Below, piece after piece: positions 15,448 through 23,788 of a stretch of DNA of 47,364 nt (position 1 is its first letter; each line of letters starts with the position of its first letter). The translations under genes and the position numbers were made by a program. Below the pieces are notes generated by a model. It ran no database searches. It saw only the letters and a program-made list of their open reading frames with translations, and was not told the DNA's origin. Source of the stretch: Fermentibacter danicus (lineage in GTDB: Bacteria > Fermentibacterota > Fermentibacteria > Fermentibacterales > Fermentibacteraceae). Where the stretch lies: assembly GCA_001618615.1 (NCBI GenBank), contig LKHB01000184.1:1-47364 (forward strand). Direction: 5' to 3'.

Positions 15448-17364
15448 ATGAAGTATCGTCTTATGGTGCTCCTGGTTGCCCTGACCGGTGCAGCGGCAGC
15501 GCTGCCGTCCTGGTGGGGCACTAGAGGCCTCAACAGAGTAGTGGATGCCCGCACGGTGGGGGCAGGCAAGTTCAACATCGGTCTCTTCACCCATCTCGGC
15601 ATCTCCGGTGACGAGCGCACCGCCGTCATCAACAACACGCAAACCGAGATCACCAACACCGAGTACGACGGAACCGGCTACATCGTCACCGGTTTCGGCC
15701 TCGGGCGTTCGTTCGAGCTCGGCATCTCCGTCAACTACCTCGTCAACCAGATGAAGAGGGCCAGCGAGAGCGCGGAGATCTCCGGGGACTGGGAGGGTGA
15801 CGACGGCTTCAGCGAGGCCACTGCATCCCTGAAGTGGAACTTCAACCCCTCTTCGAACAGCGTCTGGTTCGGTATCATGCCCTGGGTGTCCTTCGCCATC
15901 CACGACGGCGGCTACAGCAGCTGCGTAGTAAACGGGGACGGCTGGGACGGCATCTGGGTCGCCGATGAATGCATGTACGAACTCCGCAGGCCCATGATCA
16001 ACGCGGGCAGCCTGAGCTACGGCGCCAACCTCCTCACCACCTTCAACCTCAACCCGGCGGCGCTGCACGTGAACCTGGGCTACCACAAGTTCAACCAGTC
16101 CTTCGAGTACACCGACCTCCGCTACGACATCAACCATCAGGTAACCGCAACCGAGGCCGTCGACATGGAAGTCGAGGATGCCGTCCTCTACGCCGGCGGC
16201 GGCATCGAGTACCCCATCGGTCAGACGACCCTATTCGTAGAAGCCGAGTGGCGCCACTTCCTCGACCGCAACTTCGACAACGGCGATGGCGAGGACTATG
16301 ACGACATGATCCAGATCGCTCCCGGCATCCGCTTCAACAACGACGGCCTCGCGATCGACGTCACCGGTTCCTTCGCCCTTTCGGACTTCTCGCCCGACTG
16401 GTCCGACATGGGACACGGCCTCTACCAGGCCGGCGGCAGCCCTACCGTCGAGGACAGAGCGAACCGCGCTCCGTTCCCCCGCGGCTACTTCCCCCAGATG
16501 GGTGTCGGCATCGGCCTCTCCTACACCGGCACCTTCCGTAATCCTCCCGCCGAGATCGGAGGCAGGATCTACGACTCCGAGACCGGCGAGGCCCTGAGCG
16601 GAACAGTTTCCGCCTCCAGGGACGGCGTCGATCCCGTGAACACCGCCCAGAACGGAACCTACGCCATGGAAGCCCCCAAGGGCAGGATAACCCTCACCGG
16701 ATCCGCCGAGGGCTATCTCCCTGTCAGCGAAACCGTCGACCTGGCATCGGGCGGCACCTACCAGGTGGACTTCCCGCTCTCCCGCATCGAGACCAGCGGC
16801 GTAGTGTCCGGAACCGTTACTGACGTCGCAACCGGCCTGCCGCTCGACGCCCTTGTTTCGAGCGGTTCCATCCGGGCCGAAACCGGTCCTGACGGCACCT
16901 ATTCGATCGAGCTCCCCTCCGGGAACCGCAACCTGACCGCTTCCGCGTCCGCATACGGTTCGGAATCGGCTGTGGTGGCAGTACCCGCCGGTGGAACCGC
17001 CGTCCATGACTTCCAGCTCGGTCTCGTCGTGGACTTCGACAAGGTCTACTTCGACCTCGACAGCTCCGTGCTGAGGCGTGACGCGAAGGGCGCCCTCGAT
17101 GAGATCGCGGCCTTCCTGCTGGCCAACCCCGGCGTGAGCGTCACCATCACGGGCAACACCTGCGACCTCGGCGCCGAGGACTACAACCAGGCCCTCGCAG
17201 AGCGCAGGGCCGAGGCCGTCCGCAGCTACCTCATCTCCAAGGGTGTCAGCCAGTCCAGGCTCCAGACCGTCAGCTACGGCGAGTCCAGGCCTGCTGCCCC
17301 GAATACGGACGAGGAGCACAGGGCTCTCAACCGGAGAGCCGAGTTCGTAATCCTCGGCCGCTAA
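15448..17364 (+). CDS. OmpA-family outer-membrane protein with carboxypeptidase-like repeats
   Basis: 638 residues. A signal peptide (MKYRLMVLLVALTGAAAA) is followed by a ~340-residue beta-rich region with strands ending in aromatic residues, as in an outer-membrane barrel. Two Ig-like carboxypeptidase-regulatory repeats follow (GGRIYDSETGEALSGTVSAS near 370 and SGTVTDVATGLPLDALVSSG near 450). The end (~530-638) is an OmpA domain: VYFDLDSSVLRRDAKGALDEI, ITGNTCDLGAEDYNQALAER and RRAEFVILGR, which bind peptidoglycan. It should anchor the outer membrane to the wall and perhaps act as a porin. AAGGAGG stands 5 nt before the ATG; it has its own promoter, leader and terminator, so it is probably abundant. 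Confidence 0.9.
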   Translation: MKYRLMVLLVALTGAAAALPSWWGTRGLNRVVDARTVGAGKFNIGLFTHLGISGDERTAVINNTQTEITNTEYDGTGYIVTGFGLGRSFELGISVNYLVNQMKRASESAEISGDWEGDDGFSEATASLKWNFNPSSNSVWFGIMPWVSFAIHDGGYSSCVVNGDGWDGIWVADECMYELRRPMINAGSLSYGANLLTTFNLNPAALHVNLGYHKFNQSFEYTDLRYDINHQVTATEAVDMEVEDAVLYAGGGIEYPIGQTTLFVEAEWRHFLDRNFDNGDGEDYDDMIQIAPGIRFNNDGLAIDVTGSFALSDFSPDWSDMGHGLYQAGGSPTVEDRANRAPFPRGYFPQMGVGIGLSYTGTFRNPPAEIGGRIYDSETGEALSGTVSASRDGVDPVNTAQNGTYAMEAPKGRITLTGSAEGYLPVSETVDLASGGTYQVDFPLSRIETSGVVSGTVTDVATGLPLDALVSSGSIRAETGPDGTYSIELPSGNRNLTASASAYGSESAVVAVPAGGTAVHDFQLGLVVDFDKVYFDLDSSVLRRDAKGALDEIAAFLLANPGVSVTITGNTCDLGAEDYNQALAERRAEAVRSYLISKGVSQSRLQTVSYGESRPAAPNTDEEHRALNRRAEFVILGR

Positions 17365-17382
17365 GCGGTACGATTGCTGCAG

Positions 17383-17418
17383 GGGGGCGGGAGCGATCCC
17401 GCCCCCTCTTCTTTTATC
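17383..17418 (+). terminator. Strong intrinsic terminator after the OmpA-family gene
   Basis: GGGGGCGGGA (17383-17392) pairs perfectly with TCCCGCCCCC (17397-17406) over a GCGA tetraloop and is followed by TCTTCTTTT. It starts 18 bp after the stop codon. Confidence 0.9.
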
Positions 17419-17890
17419 GCCGCCCCTGTGACCGGCGCGTGATCCGATCCTGCCGTCACCTCCAATCCCATGTCCGGCTCTGGAGCGTGAAGTGATCAGG
17501 GCCTTCCCTCCCATTCAAGAGCAAATTTGTGTTATCCAGGCGGTTGATTCGATCAGGACGGTTCCGCATGCGAGCCGCCCTCAGGCTCGAAGGCCGACCC
17601 CGCGAATGTCCCTGTGAGGGCAGGAGGTTCGAACAGATCCTCTTCATCGTCATGGGGGCATGCAGTCAGGGATGGCTTCAGCGAGGGAGGACCGGAGAGC
17701 CCCGCCGTCCACCCCGTTAGGATGACGGGCTCCGGAAACAGGAGATCGCTTGTCCTGGCCGGTCTGAACGGCGTGGCGTTTCAGCACCCGGCCAGGGTGT
17801 CCGCGCTTTCCGACTGCGGCGGGAACCCTGCCGTGTATGTACCCGGCCTATAGACGGTCTGCCCGCACGGGAACGGAGGAGGGGAGCCGG
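17419..17890. other. 472-bp region without a recognised gene
   Basis: Between two convergent transcription units. Short plus-strand frames (for example around 17568-17720) have no ribosome site or family resemblance. I see no repeat, promoter or RNA gene here; it may hold degraded coding sequence. Confidence 0.4.
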
Positions 17891-18826
17891 CTACACCTTC
17901 CTGAGAGCCACGGTCGTGGCGCAGAGGATGAATCTGTGGTACTCCACGGTGTATCCCTCTTCCGTGGTGAGGTCGAGGGTGCAGATGCCGTCAAGCACTT
18001 CGGCGGGAACCGGATAGACCATCAGAACGCGACCGGATTCCGGGGCGGGCAGACCGTCTATGTTGAACCATCCCTTCCAGGTGCCCCAGAGCGCGTCTAC
18101 CTCGTCCAGGTCCACTTTGTCGCGGGACCACTCGTAGAGGACGGAGAGCATGTCGACCGGCTCGACGAGGCAGTTCCTGAGGAGATCGGCGGGATTCTCG
18201 AGCACGCCTGCGCGCAGGGGCATGATCGTCGTGCCGGCGTAGGACGGGATTATGAGAAGGGCCGGCATATCCTCGTACCCATCCTCAACGTCGACTCCGA
18301 CAGGCCTGGGACGGACCGGCAGCACGGAAGGATCGACCGTGCACTCGTAGTAGATGAACTTGTCGACGTAACGCTCTTCGGTGACGAGAGTCATGCTCTG
18401 TGGCACCCTCCATCCCGTCGCATCCCATCCTTCTATGATGGAAGGGTGCACCCTGCCGGTCGGGAGGTCCGTCGGCGCCGAATCCCTCTCCGGCCAGTCC
18501 GCCGAGAAACGCCAGGTGGCGGTGCCGGTCGAGGGTTCGGGCCATGTCGATATGATCTGGCCGGAGACGGCTTCCACGGTAAAACTGCCCTTGAAGGGAG
18601 GGCCGTAGAAGTAGACGACCGGAGCCCTTGCTGCGGGTGCGTCCGCCGGCGGGCATAGGGAGGCGGGATCGATCCGTCCGGCGGGGCGGGCCGCCAGTAT
18701 GGCATAGCAATCATCGAGAGTTATGACACCCCACTCATGGACTTCGACGACCGGCATTTCGCGGCCTCCGTCCGCAGGCTGTGCGGTCAGGGCGGCAAAG
18801 GCGAGAGACAGAAAGAATGGTGTCAA
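17891..18826 (-). CDS. Secreted protein of unknown function
   Basis: 311 residues. A signal peptide (TPFFLSLAFAALTAQPADGG) is followed by VVEVHEWGVITLDD and APVVYFYGPPFKGSFTVEAV. Similar 'HEWG' and 'PVVYFY' segments occur in large secreted proteins of Planctomycetes and other marine or anaerobic bacteria, with no known function. The TTG start is supported by AAGGAGG 5 nt upstream; a TACAAT (-10-like) is seen about 25 nt before it. It lies 47 bp downstream of the exonuclease gene on the same strand. No catalytic motif is evident. Confidence 0.7.
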   Translation of the reverse strand: MTPFFLSLAFAALTAQPADGGREMPVVEVHEWGVITLDDCYAILAARPAGRIDPASLCPPADAPAARAPVVYFYGPPFKGSFTVEAVSGQIISTWPEPSTGTATWRFSADWPERDSAPTDLPTGRVHPSIIEGWDATGWRVPQSMTLVTEERYVDKFIYYECTVDPSVLPVRPRPVGVDVEDGYEDMPALLIIPSYAGTTIMPLRAGVLENPADLLRNCLVEPVDMLSVLYEWSRDKVDLDEVDALWGTWKGWFNIDGLPAPESGRVLMVYPVPAEVLDGICTLDLTTEEGYTVEYHRFILCATTVALRKV

Positions 18827-18873
18827 TTTGCCCTCCTTGGTTATACGGACATTGTACAGCAGAGTTTATGGCG

Positions 18874-19659
18874 CTATTCCATCGCCGGAAGCTCGAACAC
18901 GGCAGAGACAGGAGCGTGATCCGAAGGCCTGTCCCAGCTCCTCGGCTCCCTGTCGATCGTACAGGATCGCGCGGCGGCGGCAAGCGCAGGAGAAACCAGT
19001 ATGTGATCGAGCCTCATCCCTGCATTCCTGCGGAACGAGCCCTCCCTGTAGTCCCACCAGCTGTAGGCCTTCCCGTCGGGGTTGAAGGCTCTGAAGAGAT
19101 CCGTCAGCCCTGTTCGGAGAATCGATTCGAACCGGGTTCTCTCCTCCGGGTGGAAGCAGAGCCTCCCGTCCATGACTTTTGCGTCTGTGACGTCGTCCTC
19201 GCCGGGGGCTACGTTGAAGTCGCCCGCCATGAGCATGTACCGTTCCTGCGAGGAAAGCCCGGCCTCACGGGCCAGCTCCTCCAGGAACCTCAACTTGTCG
19301 GCGAACCGCTCACCCGAGGTGTCTCCTCCGTTTGGAACATAGACGTCCATCAGAGTGATGCCCATGATCCTGACCCTGAGCACCCTCCTCTGGTCGGCGA
19401 GGAAGCCGGAGGAAAGTGTCTCCCCGAGGAGTTCGGGGTGGTGCCTGCTCACCACGGCGACGCCGTTCAGGGCCTTCTGGCCCGAGGCGAGTACGTGCAT
19501 TCCCCTTTCCTCGAAGGGTTCGCGCGGGAAGAGGCCGTTCTCGACCTTGGTCTCCTGCAGGAGAAGTACGTCGGGCTTCCGGTCGTCGAGCCAGGTCAGC
19601 ACATGCGACAGCCTCGCCCTGATCGAATTGACGTTCCAGCTCGCGATCGTAAGCTCCAT
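18874..19659 (-). CDS. xth: Exodeoxyribonuclease III (AP endonuclease)
   Basis: 261 residues, the normal length for ExoA/Xth. All family motifs are present: ASWNVNSIRARL (Asn metal ligand), LLLQETKVE (Glu ligand), VYVPNGG, MAGDFNVAPGEDD (Asp/Asn active site), WWDYREGSFRRNAGMRLDHIL and SDHAPVSA (catalytic Asp-His). It should cut DNA at abasic sites in base-excision repair and trim 3' ends. GGGAGG lies 4 nt before the ATG. The GT39-like gene starts divergently about 130 bp away. Confidence 0.95.
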   Translation of the reverse strand: MELTIASWNVNSIRARLSHVLTWLDDRKPDVLLLQETKVENGLFPREPFEERGMHVLASGQKALNGVAVVSRHHPELLGETLSSGFLADQRRVLRVRIMGITLMDVYVPNGGDTSGERFADKLRFLEELAREAGLSSQERYMLMAGDFNVAPGEDDVTDAKVMDGRLCFHPEERTRFESILRTGLTDLFRAFNPDGKAYSWWDYREGSFRRNAGMRLDHILVSPALAAAARSCTIDREPRSWDRPSDHAPVSAVFELPAME

Positions 19660-19790
19660 TCGGCCTCCCGTCCGACTATAAGCAATCTCCCGCTCCGGAA
19701 GTCGATCCGGGCCATGCCGCACCGCCGGGCCGGAGCCTTCTCCTGCAGGATACCGGTGCATCTCCGGTGCTGGCTCCTTATGTTCCGTCC

Positions 19791-21428
19791 ATGCGAACCC
19801 TTACTGCAAGACTCGAAACGGTGCTCGTCCTCTCGATCATGGCCGCCGCCTCCGCGATCAGGGTGGGAGTAGCCCTCCGCAACCCCATTCCGGCAGGGGA
19901 TGGGGTGGCCTCGGAGCTCGAGATGGCGAGAAACCTCATCGATGGACGGGGTTTCTCGACTCAGAGGAAATGGATGCTGAGCGATCCCTCACTAGAGGGG
20001 ATCAGGCCGGAGGGGAACCGCCAGCCGGCGATGTCCTGCCTGCTCGTACCGGTATTCCTCGCCGGCGGAGCATCCTTCCGCTCCGCTCAGGTTCTGTCGC
20101 TCGTCCTCGGCCTGTCCGCCATGCTTTCGGCCTGGTTGTGGGCGAGGAGAACCTTCGGGCGGATCGAGGCGATCGCCGCCCTGGCCTGGCTCGCCCTGGA
20201 CCCTGTGATGATCTGGTTCTCGACCCAGCCTGACAGCCTCATGCTGTTCACCGCCCTGTTCTTCCTGGTGCTGGCGGCGGGTTCCGGCAGGGAGCCTTCC
20301 CTCCGTTTCTCGATCCTGTCGGGTCTTCTCTGTGGGGCGGCCTATCTTGCGCGGACGCAGGGGATGGTTTTCGCACTGTCCATAGGACTCTGGATTCTCG
20401 TGCGCGGCGGGCGGCGGCGTCTGGCATGCGCAGCCGCGTTCTCGGCAGTGTTTCTGGCCTGCGCCCTGCCCTGGTTCATGCGGAACGCGGATGCCTTCGG
20501 ATCGCCCCTCTATACCCAGAATGGGCAGTTCCTGCTGAACGAGAATCACTGGGCCGCATGGGAGGTGCGCGACACGCCCCCAGGCCCTGCAGACATGCTC
20601 AGGCACCAGGGTCCCGCCGCGGTGGTGACGGCGGTTTTCGCCGGGACGCTCAGGGTGCTGGAGCCGCTGACCACCGGGACTCTTCACAGGGGAGAGGTTT
20701 TCGGCTGGCCCTCCATGATACTCTTCGCCGTCCTGTCGCTGGTCGCGCTGGGCGATCCCGCAATGCGCAGGAGGATGATCCTCCCCGCCTTCGCGGCCCT
20801 GCCGACCACGGCGAGCCTGGTGCTGCACGAGCACCCCGGACGCTACCTGACCTTCCTGGTCGTTGTCGTGGTCTGCCTCGGAATCGCATCGGCCGCCAGG
20901 ATCTCGGAGAGGCTCGGGCTCGGGACGAAGACGCGGCTCGCCATCGCCGCACTGGCGTTTCTACCCCTAGCCAGGCCCCTCCACGCCCTGGCCGCCTCCG
21001 ATTCGCGGGCAAGAGCATCCGAAGCCGCTGCGATATCCCGATGGATCTCCAGGAACTCCGAACCGGACGAATGGGTGGTGACCTTTCCCAATGTGGAGCT
21101 GCTGATCTGGGACTACAGAAGGCCCACGCTGACCATGCCCGACGACTACGAGGCCCTGCTCTGGCCATGCCTCCAGAAGCACGGCGTGAGGTTCGTCGTC
21201 GTCGATCCCGATCTGCCCGCTGCGCGCCCCTGGCTGTCCACGAGATGGACGATGGCGCCGGACGGGTCCGGATGGGAGCGCCTGGACCCGCCCCCCTTCC
21301 TCCACGAGGTCCATCGGAGCGCCTCCGGCCGCACGATTGTGTACGAATGGTCGGGGACGGTTCCGGAGGGCTTCATGGCGGTCGACAGTCTGCCCAGGGA
21401 CAACTGCCGGGCGCTGCCTCCACGCTGA
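19791..21428 (+). CDS. GT39-like membrane glycosyltransferase
   Basis: About 545 residues with 10-11 hydrophobic segments, followed by a soluble C-terminal domain (from about residue 400). The N-terminal periplasmic loop (RNPIPAGDGVASELEMARNL) has the acidic residues expected for a GT-C enzyme of the ArnT/PMT type, and an ARTQG motif follows. Such enzymes use polyprenyl-phosphate sugars to glycosylate lipids or proteins on the outer face of the membrane. The soluble end (WVVTFPNVELLIWDYRRPTLTM) resembles tails seen in this group. No good ribosome site precedes the ATG; a GTG at 19767 is an alternative start. Acceptor unknown. Confidence 0.8.
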   Translation: MRTLTARLETVLVLSIMAAASAIRVGVALRNPIPAGDGVASELEMARNLIDGRGFSTQRKWMLSDPSLEGIRPEGNRQPAMSCLLVPVFLAGGASFRSAQVLSLVLGLSAMLSAWLWARRTFGRIEAIAALAWLALDPVMIWFSTQPDSLMLFTALFFLVLAAGSGREPSLRFSILSGLLCGAAYLARTQGMVFALSIGLWILVRGGRRRLACAAAFSAVFLACALPWFMRNADAFGSPLYTQNGQFLLNENHWAAWEVRDTPPGPADMLRHQGPAAVVTAVFAGTLRVLEPLTTGTLHRGEVFGWPSMILFAVLSLVALGDPAMRRRMILPAFAALPTTASLVLHEHPGRYLTFLVVVVVCLGIASAARISERLGLGTKTRLAIAALAFLPLARPLHALAASDSRARASEAAAISRWISRNSEPDEWVVTFPNVELLIWDYRRPTLTMPDDYEALLWPCLQKHGVRFVVVDPDLPAARPWLSTRWTMAPDGSGWERLDPPPFLHEVHRSASGRTIVYEWSGTVPEGFMAVDSLPRDNCRALPPR

Positions 21429-21517
21429 CGGATGCCGCCGGTCTCTACGGCCTGGGCCGCATCGGCCCGTCCGTCGACAACACTGAGGATTCCCACGGGA
21501 ACGGGCCGGCGGATCGT

Positions 21518-23434
21518 CTAGCGACCGTTTTCCAGGATGCGCCGAGCCTGTCTGAAGAGCTGCTCCCTCTGTCCCGAGACGATCAGCATCACGTCGGCCC
21601 GGGTGAGGCCCGAAGCCTCTCCGAAGCTCGACAGCAGCTCGATCTCCTCGTTGGACATCCTTCCGTCCGCCAGTATCATGCGGGCCATCGCGCCAAGAAT
21701 CTCGACGGTCTCCTCGCGGGTCGAGGGGACGGGAAGAGTCTTCTCTCCCGCGCGTACGGAGGCAGTGATCTCCGAAACCGTCCGGGGGCTGATCCCGCGG
21801 CTCTTCGCGAAGTCGGCAAGGAGCTTCTCCTCGGATGGATCGATGGCTCCGTCGGCGAACATCGCGCCGGCCATTGCTCCGAGGAGCATTTCCGGCGGGA
21901 TGAGCGACGAGCGCGCGAATGCGTCAACCGAGGCCGGTCTCATTTTCGACGCATCGTAGCGTCCCGTCGATGCCAGCACCCAGTCCTGGCTGCCGTCGTT
22001 CAGAACCCTTCCGCAGTAGTCGCAGTTTCCGGATTCGCCTCCGGTGTAGGGCGCGCCGCATGCCTGACAGTGGGAGGAGAGGAAAGCCCTCTCCCTGCTG
22101 GTGACGACGGACCTGTTCCTGACGAGGTGATACACAATCGGCCTGATGGTCCTGTCGCCCGCGTTCCTGATCCTGCCCGCCGAGTTCCGCCTTGCGTTCC
22201 TGGCGGACCAGCGGATGAGGACCTCGATGTGATCCTGCGCATCCGGGTCCGATCCCGCCGTCTCGATCGACTGGACCTCGACCGCTCCCACCGCGGCATC
22301 CTTGAAGAACAGCCACCAGCCGTCCTCGGTCGAGAACCGGAGGCTTTCCTCGAAGGACGGGATGAACGAAGGCAGTGAAACCTTGCGCAGAGGGTCCGGC
22401 GAGCCCTCGAAGTGTGCCCGGATGAAGCGCCAGAAGATGACCGACGCTCTGTCCTCGATGTGCTGGAGGTTGAAGGCCGGGTCGCGGGAAACCATGTCGG
22501 AATAGCCCGGGATTATCGACGGGTCGGCCGCCGTGCCCCACTCGGAGGATTGTGTTATCTCGGCCAGCACCCAGTCGTACTCTCCGCTCGACACGATCGA
22601 GTCGCAGTTTTCGCATTTACCCCTGTCGCTGATGGAGAGGGGGGCGCCGCAGTTGGGACAGGAACCCTCGATCAGCCCTCCGGTCGCCGGCGTGACGGCC
22701 CCGGGACGGCGCAGGAAGCTCCAGTATTCGGTGAACGGGGAGTTTGCCCCGCCTCTGATGACGCGCCCGGTGGAGAAGTCGAGATCGCTGTCCTTTCCCC
22801 GGGCGGATATCTCGACGTGGATCGTGTCGAAGAAGTCGTCCGATTCAACCGCGACGATCGAGGAGGACTGAATGCTCACATCCTCGATGACGTTCCTGAT
22901 GCCTTCCTCTCTCAGCATCTCCGCCTGCATCGTGAACCGCTCGCGGACGCCGTCCGAGAGGAACCGCGAGACGGCCGTGAAATCCTGTGCGGACCATGCC
23001 GCCTGTACCTCGAGGAAACCCTTGTGGATCCTGCGGAGAAAAAGAGCCTGATCGAAGGCGGGGTCTCTCTTCGAGATAGCGTCGAGTCTCCCGGCGACGT
23101 CCGCCTGTCTCCGCGCCCCGGCCTCCCTGCCCGCCCTTTCTATCGTCCTGTACTGATTGCCTGTCCCCGCCGCCTTCCCTATCCTGGAGACCACTATCAC
23201 TCCTGCCAGGAGGAGCGGTATGCCGATAAGGGGCTGTCTGAAGGCGAGCTGGATCAGCCAGAGGAAGAGGTAGCCGAGCCCGTCGCCCCCGCCGCCTTCA
23301 CCACCTCCGCCGCTCCATCCGTCCTCTCCATAGTTCTGACCCCCGCCCGCCCTTGCCGCCGCTGCGGAGGGCAGCATCAGCAGGAGCGCCAGCGCAATCG
23401 CGGGCAGGACGAAACGTGCAGCCGGTTTCTTCAT
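21518..23434 (-). CDS. Membrane protein with two Tim44-like domains, two zinc ribbons and a TerB-like end
   Basis: 638 residues. Signal peptide (1-27), glycine-rich linker, a hydrophobic stretch (~53-83), a Tim44-like domain (~120-245), a zinc ribbon (Cys259/262/274/277), a second Tim44-like domain (~310-440), a second zinc ribbon (Cys456/459/471/474), and a C-terminal TerB-like helical domain (~515-630; MAGAMFADGAIDPSEEKLLA). Both Tim44/ribbon modules end in a similar DWVLA sequence, showing an internal duplication. Tim44-like domains bind membranes or lipids; the whole combination has no known function that I recall. GGGAGG lies 9 nt before the ATG. It is transcribed away from the two-component genes. 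Confidence 0.8.
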   Translation of the reverse strand: MKKPAARFVLPAIALALLLMLPSAAAARAGGGQNYGEDGWSGGGGEGGGGDGLGYLFLWLIQLAFRQPLIGIPLLLAGVIVVSRIGKAAGTGNQYRTIERAGREAGARRQADVAGRLDAISKRDPAFDQALFLRRIHKGFLEVQAAWSAQDFTAVSRFLSDGVRERFTMQAEMLREEGIRNVIEDVSIQSSSIVAVESDDFFDTIHVEISARGKDSDLDFSTGRVIRGGANSPFTEYWSFLRRPGAVTPATGGLIEGSCPNCGAPLSISDRGKCENCDSIVSSGEYDWVLAEITQSSEWGTAADPSIIPGYSDMVSRDPAFNLQHIEDRASVIFWRFIRAHFEGSPDPLRKVSLPSFIPSFEESLRFSTEDGWWLFFKDAAVGAVEVQSIETAGSDPDAQDHIEVLIRWSARNARRNSAGRIRNAGDRTIRPIVYHLVRNRSVVTSRERAFLSSHCQACGAPYTGGESGNCDYCGRVLNDGSQDWVLASTGRYDASKMRPASVDAFARSSLIPPEMLLGAMAGAMFADGAIDPSEEKLLADFAKSRGISPRTVSEITASVRAGEKTLPVPSTREETVEILGAMARMILADGRMSNEEIELLSSFGEASGLTRADVMLIVSGQREQLFRQARRILENGR

Positions 23435-23513
23435 CGGTAATTCCTCCCGGTCAGGCCGAAGCTAGCGGAGCCGCGCCCTCCTGTCCATATCCACTAGTCC
23501 GCCATCCCTCTCC

Positions 23514-23522
23514 TGCTATAAT
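23514..23522 (+). promoter_or_regulatory. Extended -10 promoter (TGCTATAAT)
   Basis: A perfect TATAAT (23517-23522) is preceded by TGC, making an extended -10 element, and lies 5 nt before an ATG (23528). This would give a leaderless mRNA covering the LarA-like remnant and the kinase. No -35 box is obvious. Confidence 0.55.
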
Positions 23523-23527
23523 CACGC

Positions 23528-23788
23528 ATGCCTGAGTCGGACATGCTCATTCGGCCCTTTTCGGGGCGGATGCCGCACGCCACCGTTATGGGAGGCGGCG
23601 TCTCCCCGCTTCCGGAGGTGCTCTGCGGAAGAGTGACCGTAATCATCAACGACCATACCCGCCCGGCCGTATCCAGGGCGCCGATCGAACCAGTCCTGCC
23701 CGGCGGGCGTAAGGCCCTGCTCCCGGGATCGATCTCCGCCGCTTCGGGAGCCGGACTCGCTTCACCCGGGGGAGGAACGGCGCAATGA
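23528..23788 (+). pseudogene. Short LarA-like (DUF2088) remnant
   Basis: 86 codons. The middle reads GRVTVIINDHTRPAVSRAPI, which matches the DxTRP region of nickel-pincer lactate racemase LarA and its relatives. It is followed at once by LPGGRKALLPGS, resembling a motif that normally lies some 100 residues further on. It thus looks like a LarA-family gene with a large internal deletion and no catalytic core. The frame is open, starts 5 nt after a consensus -10 box, and overlaps the kinase start by ATGA, so it may still be translated as a leader for the kinase. Resemblance is by eye only. Confidence 0.45.

Noticed and set aside
17529..17720. Small plus-strand frame between the OmpA terminator and the secreted-protein gene
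   Set aside because: No ribosome site, no homology, low-complexity Arg-rich sequence.
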